Shown piece after piece: positions 1 through 8,628 of a stretch of 33,583 nucleotides of DNA. The notes below the pieces were generated by a model that was not told where the DNA came from, did not search any database, and worked only from the letters and a program-made list of their open reading frames with translations. Numbering within the stretch: the stretch's first letter is position 1; every line of letters begins with the position of its first letter. A program made the translations under genes and the position numbers. The stretch comes from Nitrospira sp. (lineage in GTDB: Bacteria > Nitrospirota > Nitrospiria > Nitrospirales > Nitrospiraceae), in assembly GCA_009885705.1 (NCBI GenBank), contig VFKF01000070.1:1-33583 (forward strand). Reading direction: 5' to 3'.

Positions 1-311
1 CCAAAGACGACTCGCGGAATTCTTGCCAGGATGATCGCACCGAGACACATGGCGCAGGGCTCGACGGTCACGTAGAGCGTAGCCTCGGTTAACCGCCATG
101 TGCCGAGTGCCGTCGCTGCGGCGCGGATGGCAATGACTTCCGCATGGGCCGTGGGGTCTTGCCAGAGCTCACGATAATTGTGTGCCTGGGACAGAACTTT
201 CCCCTCACGCACTACCACGGCGGCAATCGGCACCTCACCGATCGCCGTCGCGCGGGCAGCTTCCTCTAGTGCAACTCGCATGAAGGCGTGATCTTGTTCA
301 TCGGATGGCAT
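1..311 (-). CDS. tadA: tRNA-specific adenosine deaminase TadA (partial, C-terminus beyond window edge)
   Basis: Reverse-strand translation [34 protein letters not shown]...[49 protein letters not shown] carries the HAE and PCxxC deaminase motifs. Confidence 0.93.
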   Translation of the reverse strand, partial: [103 protein letters not shown]

Positions 312-1206
312 GATGCCCACCTTTTGCAATGTTCGTCGGACTCGACGATTTGGTCCATTCGAATTCGTACCGCAACTGCAACGCGACGTACCGTTGCACT
401 AACCCTCCTCGATCCAAGGGCAGGTCCCGCTCATGGATCAGGGCAATTTCCATCTCGTGGTAACGGACGGCAAGCCCCATGACCAAGTCGAATTCACTGG
501 GCCGCATGACATTGGACGCACTCCGGTCCGTAAAGAAGTTGCCGTCGACGAAGAGGACGACACGATTGCGATAGAGGTCGAGGTCTGCATGCGCCACATA
601 TCGAAACAGCGCGCGCCCGCTGTTGTCAGGTCTGGCAAAGTAGGATTGGTTGTGAAAGAGCCATCCGCCGCCGGCATAGACCGTCAGGTTCTGATCGGGA
701 AACGCCGAGCGCCACCAGCTGAGGCTGCGGGCGTCGGCCGGTCGGTAGGTGACGAGTGTATCGGCATAGGCCTGTATGATGCCGCTTCGATCCAAGGGAG
801 CATCTCGTTCATATTGCAGGCGCCATCCGAAGTTCTGGATGGTGCCGGTGAAGGCATAGACGGAGTCCCATTCCGAGAGACTCACCCAGCCGGCTTGCCG
901 GTCCGAAAAGAAGTTCTGGTCGGTATAGAACTGGAGATATTCTTTATACAGATCCGTTTCCAGATGGATCATATGGCGAAGACCGACCAAGCCGCTGTTG
1001 TCCGGTCTCGCGGCAAAACTGGGGTTGCTCATGAAGGCGCCGGAGAGGAGATAACCTCGAACCCAATGCTCTTCGCTGTTGTCATGGGCCCCTTCCATCT
1101 CCGGCAAGGGACGTCCATATTTCTCCAACGCCCAGAGTTCGGGTGGAGACGTCAGGCAGAATCCCCAAAACAGGGCAGCGATGGTCAGCGCATGTAGGGC
1201 TAGCAT
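298..1206 (-). CDS. Exported/outer-membrane-like protein of unknown function with two internal repeats
   Basis: 302-aa ORF with hydrophobic N-terminus; two homologous halves each with 'FARPDNSG...DLY...FFxDR...ERDxPLDRxGxxQxY'; 14-nt overlap with tadA start. Confidence 0.75.
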   Translation of the reverse strand: MLALHALTIAALFWGFCLTSPPELWALEKYGRPLPEMEGAHDNSEEHWVRGYLLSGAFMSNPSFAARPDNSGLVGLRHMIHLETDLYKEYLQFYTDQNFFSDRQAGWVSLSEWDSVYAFTGTIQNFGWRLQYERDAPLDRSGIIQAYADTLVTYRPADARSLSWWRSAFPDQNLTVYAGGGWLFHNQSYFARPDNSGRALFRYVAHADLDLYRNRVVLFVDGNFFTDRSASNVMRPSEFDLVMGLAVRYHEMEIALIHERDLPLDRGGLVQRYVALQLRYEFEWTKSSSPTNIAKGGHHAIR

Positions 1207-1322
1207 GATTCCTCTGTGCCGGCTCGAAGAGTACGTCGCGTTGGATGGGAAACCGAGAAGTTATTGATAGAGAGGTTGTAGCGGGCCAGCGGAGAGAGGT
1301 CAAGCGCTGAGTGCCGTCTCCG

Positions 1323-2339
1323 TCAGGATCGGCTTAACAGGTAGATAGGGCCGGTCGGTTGGGGGCGGCCGCCCGATGGCTCCAGGCTCAGGGCAAATGT
1401 TTTCGCATCGGTGAAGTTCGACACTTTCTTCACCAAGAGGTGAGCGGTGTCTCCGCGATCCATATGAAAGGTCCCGAGGCTCACGGGCTTGGCCTGAATG
1501 GCCCAGAGTTGATAGGTCGTGCCGTTGGGACATTCCGGAAGGTTCACCGAGTAAAGCCAGACCTTTTGGGTTCGAGCGTCGTAGAGCAGGAATCCCGCAG
1601 CATGTTTCGCCACGTCCGATCCAGTGAGGGAGACGGCTTTGATGTTGGGGATTCGCAGGAGTGTGGCGAGTTCGTCTTGCGGAGTCCCGCCGGTGCGTGC
1701 ACCGCTTCGCTGGCTGAGTTGTACGCGAGCCTCTTCCAGGTCAGCTTCACGCTGGGCCAGCTGTTCCTTCGCTTCTGCGGCTTCGTTCGTTCGTTGCTGC
1801 AGATCGCTACGCACTGCAGCGAGTGCTTTCGCCTGTTCGCCGACCTCTCGCTGGAGTATAGCAAGTGTCGTCGATTTATCCTGGAGCGCGGATTCGAGCT
1901 GTTGAATGTTCGAGGTATCCTCGGAACGTTGGGTAACCACGTTCCAGGAGAGATAGCCGCCGACCGCAACGATGACGAGCGTGGCCAATCCCACGGCCCA
2001 GGGGAGGGACCATGAGCGGGCAGGGGCGATGGGAGGAAAGAGGTGATTCATCCATTCACCAGGCTCCAGGCTCGGCTTGGCCGGTTCCTTCTGGGCCGCT
2101 TCTTCTGGTATCGGTGCAGGATTTCGTCCGGCCATGATGGTGGCTTTGAGGGCGCGGGGAGGACTGGTTTGACTGAGCCCGAGTGGAAGAAGCGCAGCGA
2201 CGGATTGATGGTCTTTGAGTGCAGCGTGACAGGAGGCGCAGCCGGAGAGCAGGTGGGCTTCCAGCGCCTGTCGTTCGGTTCGGTCCAGTGCCCCTGCGGC
2301 GTACAACGGAACCGATTCTTCAAGTTCTTCATGCGTCAT
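1323..2339 (-). CDS. Anti-sigma factor, RskA-like, with periplasmic coiled-coil segment
   Basis: N-terminal zinc-finger-like HLLSGCASC, one TM (WAVGLATLVIVAVGGYLSW), long heptad-like region, C-terminal YQLWAI..P.SLGTF RskA-type domain; overlaps upstream sigma gene by 4 nt. Confidence 0.9.
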   Translation of the reverse strand: MTHEELEESVPLYAAGALDRTERQALEAHLLSGCASCHAALKDHQSVAALLPLGLSQTSPPRALKATIMAGRNPAPIPEEAAQKEPAKPSLEPGEWMNHLFPPIAPARSWSLPWAVGLATLVIVAVGGYLSWNVVTQRSEDTSNIQQLESALQDKSTTLAILQREVGEQAKALAAVRSDLQQRTNEAAEAKEQLAQREADLEEARVQLSQRSGARTGGTPQDELATLLRIPNIKAVSLTGSDVAKHAAGFLLYDARTQKVWLYSVNLPECPNGTTYQLWAIQAKPVSLGTFHMDRGDTAHLLVKKVSNFTDAKTFALSLEPSGGRPQPTGPIYLLSRS

Positions 2340-2938
2340 TGGAGCTCACCATGGTTCCAATACTGGTGGAGGCCATCCCGGAGTTTGGACATCCCCAGCT
2401 TGATTCTGGTTTTGACGGTCCCGAGCGGCTGGTTGAGCCGCGCGGCGATCTCGCTATGGGAGAGTCCTTCGTAATAGGCGAGTTCAATCGCTTGCCGCTG
2501 CGCCTGGGGCAATCCCGCCACCGCAGCACCGATGCTGACGCGGAGCTCCTGATCGGCTTGTGTTTCAAAGGGGTTAGGGCCCAAGTCGGCGACATGCTCC
2601 GCGGCTCCGTCTCCCAGCGATTGCGTCGCTCGATAGCCCCGCGTAGCCCTGGCCCGTAGCCGGTCGATGGCCCGGCTTCTGGTGAGGGTGACGAGCCACG
2701 CAACTGGAGTTCCGCGGCCGACATCATAGCGGGAGACTTTTCGCCAGACTTCCAAATAGACATCCTGCAACAGCTCCGCAGCTTCTTCGTGATTACCCAG
2801 GATCCTGACCGCCAACGTGAACAACAGCGTGCTCGAATGGTCGTAGAGCTGGCTGAATGCCTGCTGATCGCCTTTGACCACGCGGGCCATTAGGCTTGGA
2901 TCGATTGTCGTGGTGGTCTGTCGAGAGGGTGTATCCAT
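2336..2938 (-). CDS. RNA polymerase ECF sigma factor (SigK-like)
   Basis: Sigma region 2 (FSQLYDHSSTLLFTLAVRILGNHEEAAELLQDVYLEVWRK) and region 4 (LPQAQRQAIELAYYEGLSHSEIAARLNQPLGTVKTRIKLGMSKLR); start at MDTPSRQ chosen over the longer ORF start at 3019. Confidence 0.93.
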   Translation of the reverse strand: MDTPSRQTTTTIDPSLMARVVKGDQQAFSQLYDHSSTLLFTLAVRILGNHEEAAELLQDVYLEVWRKVSRYDVGRGTPVAWLVTLTRSRAIDRLRARATRGYRATQSLGDGAAEHVADLGPNPFETQADQELRVSIGAAVAGLPQAQRQAIELAYYEGLSHSEIAARLNQPLGTVKTRIKLGMSKLRDGLHQYWNHGELQ

Positions 2939-3058
2939 ACAACGAACGCGCGATTGGAGGGAAATCAAGACCCCCTCATGTCCGCCACGACTATACCATT
3001 CTACGGTGGGAACGAGCAAAAGGATGTGTGATTTAACAACCCAAATTCCACAAGAAAA

Positions 3059-4252
3059 TCAACGATCAATTCTCTGCCTTGGCGCCCGAGGGTCGGCCAC
3101 CCAGGCCATTGCCCATTTGCCCCCCTCCCAAAATAAGTGGCAAGCCCGGCTGATGTATGCGCGGATGAGACCCATGGGGCCAGATAGCCCGTAACGTTGG
3201 GCCATGTATCGGGGGGATGGAAAGAGGAGCGCAGAGGCGTAGTGAATTTTTTGCCGAAGGCCTTGCAACGAGCATAAAAGGGCAAATTCCTCTCGCCCGC
3301 TGAGCGACGTGTGAGCCAGTAAATGACCCTGTGTTGGGCGAGGGGAAGGCGAAGATGCTCGTTCTGCAGGGATTTGCAGACGGTTGATCACCGAGTCGGG
3401 AACTGGAGAATGGAAGTGATGGTTCACCGTCATCAGCACCTCGGAGATGAAGCCGGTCTGATCCATCGCCTGAGCCTGATCGACGAGTAGGTTCCAGCTC
3501 ACCGGAAAATCTTCTCCACGGATCAACCGGTCTAGTTCGTAATACCAAAGCAGCGGCGCGTGGGTTCCTTTATGGAGGAGATGAAGGCAGAGATGGAGGA
3601 GGAGGTCCGATTGGCAGAGCCTCTCTGTATCCATTCCGCGCCATCGCTGTCTCACGGTTCGCGTCCATACCGGCTCCATGGCCGTGGTTCCGATGAATGG
3701 CGGGTAGACCAGGGTCCAATGCGGTTCGACGACGACCCCATGCCGAGGGTGAATGAACTCGAGCGAATAGGAATAGGCTTCGAGGAACCCCGGCCGCTGT
3801 TCATGACTGGTATATCCGAGCTGCTCGAAAATATGAGTGATGGCTGGCAGGTCTTTGTGATGGACCAGGATGTCGAGGTCGTCCATCTGGCGGATAGACG
3901 AATCGCCGTATAATTGCGCGTCCAAGATCGGGCCACGGATTGGAACGCAGGCAATGTGTCGTTGCTGGCATGCCAGCAGAATGCGTTGGAGCTCTTTTTC
4001 CAGGAGTAGATTCCAGGCGGTCTGTTGGACAATCTGTCGGTTGAGGCGATCACGGGAATGGCTGGGGATGAGGCTCCGGTGGCGAGATTGGCTGAGCCGG
4101 TGAAAAAGGATGGCCGCCACCCGTTGAGCGATGGCGTCCTCGACGAGGGTATCCCACGAATGGTGCGGGAATGGCGCGAGTTTTTCCTCGTCAAGCCGAT
4201 CTTCTCTGACAAGGGACAAGAGAACTGGATGCACCGATGGGATGGTCAGCAT
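3059..4252 (-). CDS. Nucleotidyltransferase family protein (NTP_transf_5-like), lasso-peptide tailoring candidate
   Basis: 397-aa ORF with IRGPILDAQLYGDSSIRQMDDLDILVHHKDL nucleotidyltransferase signature; overlaps the upstream kinase gene by 7 nt. Confidence 0.82.
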   Translation of the reverse strand: MLTIPSVHPVLLSLVREDRLDEEKLAPFPHHSWDTLVEDAIAQRVAAILFHRLSQSRHRSLIPSHSRDRLNRQIVQQTAWNLLLEKELQRILLACQQRHIACVPIRGPILDAQLYGDSSIRQMDDLDILVHHKDLPAITHIFEQLGYTSHEQRPGFLEAYSYSLEFIHPRHGVVVEPHWTLVYPPFIGTTAMEPVWTRTVRQRWRGMDTERLCQSDLLLHLCLHLLHKGTHAPLLWYYELDRLIRGEDFPVSWNLLVDQAQAMDQTGFISEVLMTVNHHFHSPVPDSVINRLQIPAERASSPSPRPTQGHLLAHTSLSGREEFALLCSLQGLRQKIHYASALLFPSPRYMAQRYGLSGPMGLIRAYISRACHLFWEGGKWAMAWVADPRAPRQRIDR

Positions 4253-5247
4253 GACATTGCCAGATCGTGGAGGATGGCAGCGCGTACAGCTGGAAATACT
4301 GCGAAGGAATCAGGGACGGTCAAGCGGCGAACGGGGATCCGGGTGACGAGACGATGCAGGAAATCGAATTCTCGTGTCAGCATGCGCTGATCAAGAATAT
4401 CCAGTTTGAATGCCAGTGAGAGGAGTGTGGTGAACGATTCCCGCCCCGCGAGGGGACGTATCTCGGGAGTGGAGGTTGGGCGCCCATCCTCAGCATCGCT
4501 TGTTCCTAGCACATAGATACCGGCTAGCGGAACTGCCGAGGAGCAAAAATGTGTTGCGGAGAGAGCGGCAGTGAATCGCTGTTTGGGCGTGTAATGTGCC
4601 ACCGGCGCACAGGATCCGGTGGTGCCAAAGAGAGCGGCAATCGCATCATCCCAGAGCCTGAGACCTGGATAGGCAGGGAGGGCGACAATGTTTCCATCAC
4701 GAGCGTCGAGGACGACACAGTCATCGGTTAACACCGAGTAACCCGCGGACAGAAAACTTGCCGCCAAGGTTGATTTTCCCGCGCCGGTCGGACCCACGAA
4801 TGCACAGGCTCCATAGGGCGTGACCACTGCGGCTCCATGTAGCACTTCTTTCCCTTTGGAGTTGAGCACGAGGGGAAGGACCTGATCCAGGAGAAGATGA
4901 TGCAATGTGTGGGGGGGCGTGTTCGCCTGTGGAATGCAGCGAATGGAATCACTCGACGTGTCGAACACAAAGCTGGCCAGGTTTGGAAACTGCAGGAAGT
5001 AGCCGGAGGAGACTGTGGCGCAACGCAGCCAGGGTGTACCGTCGGCGAGTGAGACGGTCAGGTACCAGGCTGAGGGCAAGGGTATGCGCTCGTCAGGCGA
5101 GAAAAACAGGATGTGCAGGTCGGCGCCCTCCGTAGAATCAGCAGAACGGATCTGCTCCAATTCCTGCAGTGGCGCATTGCAACTCAGAATACAACCGTAT
5201 GCACGATACCGTATCGCTGGTTCCTGCCGATATATCTCAGGGGTCAT
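4246..5247 (-). CDS. HPr kinase/phosphorylase-like protein (lasso peptide kinase-like)
   Basis: P-loop CAFVGPTGAGKSTLAASFLSAGYSVLTDDCVVLD followed by ALPAYPGLRLWDDAI, as in HPrK-like kinases of RiPP clusters; 4-nt overlap with the methyltransferase gene. Confidence 0.87.
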   Translation of the reverse strand: MTPEIYRQEPAIRYRAYGCILSCNAPLQELEQIRSADSTEGADLHILFFSPDERIPLPSAWYLTVSLADGTPWLRCATVSSGYFLQFPNLASFVFDTSSDSIRCIPQANTPPHTLHHLLLDQVLPLVLNSKGKEVLHGAAVVTPYGACAFVGPTGAGKSTLAASFLSAGYSVLTDDCVVLDARDGNIVALPAYPGLRLWDDAIAALFGTTGSCAPVAHYTPKQRFTAALSATHFCSSAVPLAGIYVLGTSDAEDGRPTSTPEIRPLAGRESFTTLLSLAFKLDILDQRMLTREFDFLHRLVTRIPVRRLTVPDSFAVFPAVRAAILHDLAMSC

Positions 5248-6389
5248 GCTGAATATCTGGTAACGACTTCGGCCACAAAGGTGGCTGCGTTGGAGAGGGA
5301 AGGAAAGAGGTCGGGGTGACGATGAAAAAGCTCACGCTCGATCTGCGCCAGAGGGCGTATTCCGTCGCAGAGCGTCAGCACGGTCAGACGGGCCGTGCCC
5401 CAAGAAGAAAGGGTTGGTACGAAGGCCGGGTGAGTGCGCTGCAAGTCTTCCCTGGCAATGAGCATGCCGTTCAGTGTGGAATGAGTAAAGCGAAGGTGCT
5501 CGGTTTCAGTGTGATCCTCTTTTCGTATTTCGACCTTCCAGGTCACGGCGATTTGAACAGGGAGGATCTGCATGGTCACGGTCACGGAATCACCTGCTTG
5601 GACAGGAACGGGCCGGTCGAGAGGAAAGAAGACGTTGCGTCGGTCGACCCGCTGTTCATGTAATGGCGAATTCGACATCGTAACCGATGGAGAGAGTTGC
5701 GCCACGAACCAACAGCCCAGACCGTGCAGAGTTCCGGTTCTGGTAACCGGCAGCGTGCATCCAAAGTGAAGCGGCTGGGAGCCCGAGGTGCTTGGGTCCA
5801 CAGAGAATGGTTCCACCGACGAGCCCAGTAACTGCTCGCGGAGCAGTTTAACCGGATATCCCGTATTCGATGCGAGCGCTCGAGCTGGGCGAAGATCGAA
5901 TCCCGCAGGAGATCCATTCCAGAATTCGACCTGCTGCCACAGCGGCTCGTGTTCGACGGGGGCGATGCAGAAGGTAATGCGTTGAGGAATGGTCACGCCG
6001 CTGGGTTTGAGAAAACGGCGGCGGGCATCGCTGAAATAGTCGAAGAGACCGGCTTCAAACCCGAAGTGCCCGATCTGGTCCGCGAGAATGATATCCGCTG
6101 CCTCGGGCAAATTCACGCGAGTCGAAAGCCCCTTGATGAAATGAACCCGGTCTGCAAATCCGTTGGCTTGACAGATGTCACGAGCCAGCTCGATCAGGCT
6201 GCTTTCTTCAATCGAATAGACACGTGCCGCTCCTGCTTGGCAGGCCAAGAGGCCTAAGACACCGGTTCCACTGCCAAGGTCAACCACGACTGTGCCTGGA
6301 CGGACTGATTCCTGGATCGCGCGACGAAACGCAGTGAGGCGGACGTGATCCTCCAGGTAGTGACGATGTTCATCGACAACGAGCGACAC
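5244..6389 (-). CDS. SAM-dependent methyltransferase (PRMT-like fold) with C-terminal PqqD-like segment
   Basis: Motif I VVDLGSGTGVLGLLACQAGAARVYSIE, then ADIILADQIGHFGFE and FLKPSGVTIPQ; C-terminus LTVLTLCDGIRPLAQIERELFHRHPDLFPSLSNAATFVAEVV resembles PqqD. Confidence 0.85.
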   Translation of the reverse strand: MSLVVDEHRHYLEDHVRLTAFRRAIQESVRPGTVVVDLGSGTGVLGLLACQAGAARVYSIEESSLIELARDICQANGFADRVHFIKGLSTRVNLPEAADIILADQIGHFGFEAGLFDYFSDARRRFLKPSGVTIPQRITFCIAPVEHEPLWQQVEFWNGSPAGFDLRPARALASNTGYPVKLLREQLLGSSVEPFSVDPSTSGSQPLHFGCTLPVTRTGTLHGLGCWFVAQLSPSVTMSNSPLHEQRVDRRNVFFPLDRPVPVQAGDSVTVTMQILPVQIAVTWKVEIRKEDHTETEHLRFTHSTLNGMLIAREDLQRTHPAFVPTLSSWGTARLTVLTLCDGIRPLAQIERELFHRHPDLFPSLSNAATFVAEVVTRYSA

Positions 6390-6455
6390 AGCGGGACTCC
6401 GCGAGGGACGGTTGTGAGGTGGTGAAACTTGACGGGGTCTTGTCGCCTGTTTTGG

Positions 6456-6623
6456 CTAGAGACAGGCCGTAGACATGAACATCCCTGATGCACCATCCCC
6501 AAACATTCCAGTTGGGTTACCCTGAGTCAATTTGGCGATGTCGCCGTATTCCACAAGTGTCGGTGTTGCGTAGGGCTTTTTCGGCTGCGTCTGTTCTGGA
6601 TCGGCTTCCGTCTCTGGTGTCAT
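6456..6623 (-). CDS. Lasso peptide precursor (leader 34 aa + predicted 21-aa core)
   Basis: 55-aa MTPETEADPEQTQPKKPYATPTLVEYGDIAKLTQGNPTGMFGDGASGMFMSTACL; exact leader motif YxxPxLx3Gx5T; GGGAGG-like RBS upstream of the ATG; lies directly downstream of the cyclase gene. The ORF track shows only the longer 6456..6770 frame. Confidence 0.88.
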   Translation of the reverse strand: MTPETEADPEQTQPKKPYATPTLVEYGDIAKLTQGNPTGMFGDGASGMFMSTACL

Positions 6624-6672
6624 GGAGCCCCTCCCTCTGTTGAGCGATTGTACCGCACTCCTTGCGCGGAGG

Positions 6673-8628
6673 CTAGGCAGAATATGAAGGTACGACCTCT
6701 TGGCGTGGCGGCAGATCGCGGCGCACGCGATGTTCCGGGAAGAGCGTGCGGAACCAGAGCTCGACGCCAAAAATCATCCAAAGCGGCGCAACGTGATACC
6801 GATAGGCCTCGTCCCCACGATCATAGCGGTGAGCCATCGTTTGATAGTCGGTCCAGATTTGGTCGCCATCCACCCATCCCATGGAGGCAACGGACAGCGA
6901 CTGGAAGATGGACGCGCTCGATTCAGCGAGGAGTGCTTGGGCAAAGATGCAGGAAAAGTCGGCTTTCAGGACTCGCGCGCGTACAGATGCCGGGAGTCGC
7001 ATGCCGAGGGCCTTGCGCAGAATGAACTTTGGGTTGTCTCGCCAGCGTTGCTCTTCCGGCAAGGCAAGGGCGAATTCAATCATGCGGCGGTCGTTAAATG
7101 GATGGCGCTTTTCCAAGGCAAAGGACGATGACGCTCGTTCGTCCAATTCAGCTCCATGAAGGCTGAGGCCGTGCACGGTGGACCGGAATAGGTCTTGTTG
7201 GGCATAACTGGAGCAGGGCGGTGCGAAGGAGGCCTGGCGAATGCGCTCTTGCATGTGGGTCCTGTGCCAAAACTCCGGGGAGATATAACTGGGAATGTCT
7301 GTGCGCCCGAGGAGCCATTTCCCAAGATTCCGGCAGGATTGAGGAATGAGCGGGAGGAGACCGAATTGCATAAGTGGCAATGAGAAGAGGTCGCGTGAGG
7401 AACGGTCGCAGTACAAGGGGCGGTCGGCATAAAGCCGTCGGAGCAGCGTTCCGAGCTTCAACGTGCGGAGCAGGTCAGCGTAATGAAAGAAGCTGCCGGT
7501 CAACCATTCGTCTCCCCCAGATCCTGTCAGGAGCACGCGGCAGCCCTGCTGCTGGGCCAATGTTCGAAGCGAGTTGCTCATGGCGCCATTCGGGTGGTCG
7601 GGAAGGTCCTGGTAGCGGAGTACGTCGCCAAGAAAGCCGGTCAGGGTTGGTGCCTGCGGGCGGATGGCGTGTGAAGGGAAGGAGCCCTGTGCGGTCACGT
7701 CGTCGATGAAGACACGTTCATCGCACGGGAGTCCTGGGAAAATGAGGGAGAAGGTGTGAAAGCGATCTCGGTCTTGCGGATTTGCTCGCGAGAAGGCTTG
7801 TAGGACACTCACGACGGAAGAGGAGTCGAGGCCGCCGCTCAACTCCAGGCCGATAGGCCTGTGACTACGCAGCCTGCACTGCACAGCTTTGTTGAAGAGC
7901 TCGTTGAAATGCTGGGCATAGTCGTCATCATTCGAATATACAATCCGGCGGTCTGGATCAATCGTCCAATAACGGCGTGTTTCGTTCTTGCCCGGGCGCA
8001 CGACCAGAATGTGTGCCGGTTCAAGTCGGGAGATCCCTTCGTAAAGAGTCTCGGTATTGGTGACGACGGTTCCGATCAAAAACTCTGCGACCATTGCTTC
8101 ATTCGGACGGCGGGGAGTCGCATCGTGTTCGAAGAGTGGAGGAATTTCTGATGCCCAGCAAAAGCTGGTTCCTTGAAGACAGTAATAGAAAGGTTTAAGG
8201 CCCAGAATGTCTCGCGCGCAGAACAGCTGTTGGCGTTGCCCATCCCAGAGCACCAGCGCAAAGTCGCCGATGATGTGTTCGGGAGAATGCTCTCCCCAAC
8301 ACTGATAGGCGCGGAGCATCAACTCTGCGTCCGTATTGGTGCGAAGGCGGAAGCCTGCGGCGTTCAGGGAGGTGGCGAGGTCTTCTCGATTGTCTATCCG
8401 TCCATCCAATGTCAGGCACAGCGTTCCCGTTTCATCCTGCCACGGTTGCCGTTCATGGAGCGATTCCGGAGTCGTGTGGAGCATCACCTGGCCTAGGCCC
8501 ACGGACCCTTCGATCCAGTAATCCGATGCGTCAGGTCCGCGATGGGCAAGCCGACGGATCATGCGCTGTAGGAGGACTGGGTCTGGCCGTGTTCCGTCGA
8601 GGTGATAGATTCCGGCTAGTCCACTCAT
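6673..8628 (-). CDS. Lasso peptide cyclase, asparagine synthetase-like (McjC/LarC type)
   Basis: 651-aa Asn-synthase family: MSGLAGIYHLDGTRP, RRLAHRGPDASDYW, GDFALVLWDGQRQQLFCARD, ELSGGLDSSSVVSVL; 4-nt overlap with B2. Confidence 0.93.
   Translation of the reverse strand: MSGLAGIYHLDGTRPDPVLLQRMIRRLAHRGPDASDYWIEGSVGLGQVMLHTTPESLHERQPWQDETGTLCLTLDGRIDNREDLATSLNAAGFRLRTNTDAELMLRAYQCWGEHSPEHIIGDFALVLWDGQRQQLFCARDILGLKPFYYCLQGTSFCWASEIPPLFEHDATPRRPNEAMVAEFLIGTVVTNTETLYEGISRLEPAHILVVRPGKNETRRYWTIDPDRRIVYSNDDDYAQHFNELFNKAVQCRLRSHRPIGLELSGGLDSSSVVSVLQAFSRANPQDRDRFHTFSLIFPGLPCDERVFIDDVTAQGSFPSHAIRPQAPTLTGFLGDVLRYQDLPDHPNGAMSNSLRTLAQQQGCRVLLTGSGGDEWLTGSFFHYADLLRTLKLGTLLRRLYADRPLYCDRSSRDLFSLPLMQFGLLPLIPQSCRNLGKWLLGRTDIPSYISPEFWHRTHMQERIRQASFAPPCSSYAQQDLFRSTVHGLSLHGAELDERASSSFALEKRHPFNDRRMIEFALALPEEQRWRDNPKFILRKALGMRLPASVRARVLKADFSCIFAQALLAESSASIFQSLSVASMGWVDGDQIWTDYQTMAHRYDRGDEAYRYHVAPLWMIFGVELWFRTLFPEHRVRRDLPPRQEVVPSYSA

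Noticed and set aside
433-1197. 254-aa plus-strand ORF
   Set aside because: Fully antisense to the better-supported repeat-containing exported protein; composition looks like frame shadowing in GC-rich DNA.
6456-6770. 104-aa ORF as annotated in the track
   Set aside because: The N-terminal 49 residues overlap the cyclase gene and its downstream spacer; the RBS and leader motif support the start at 6623.
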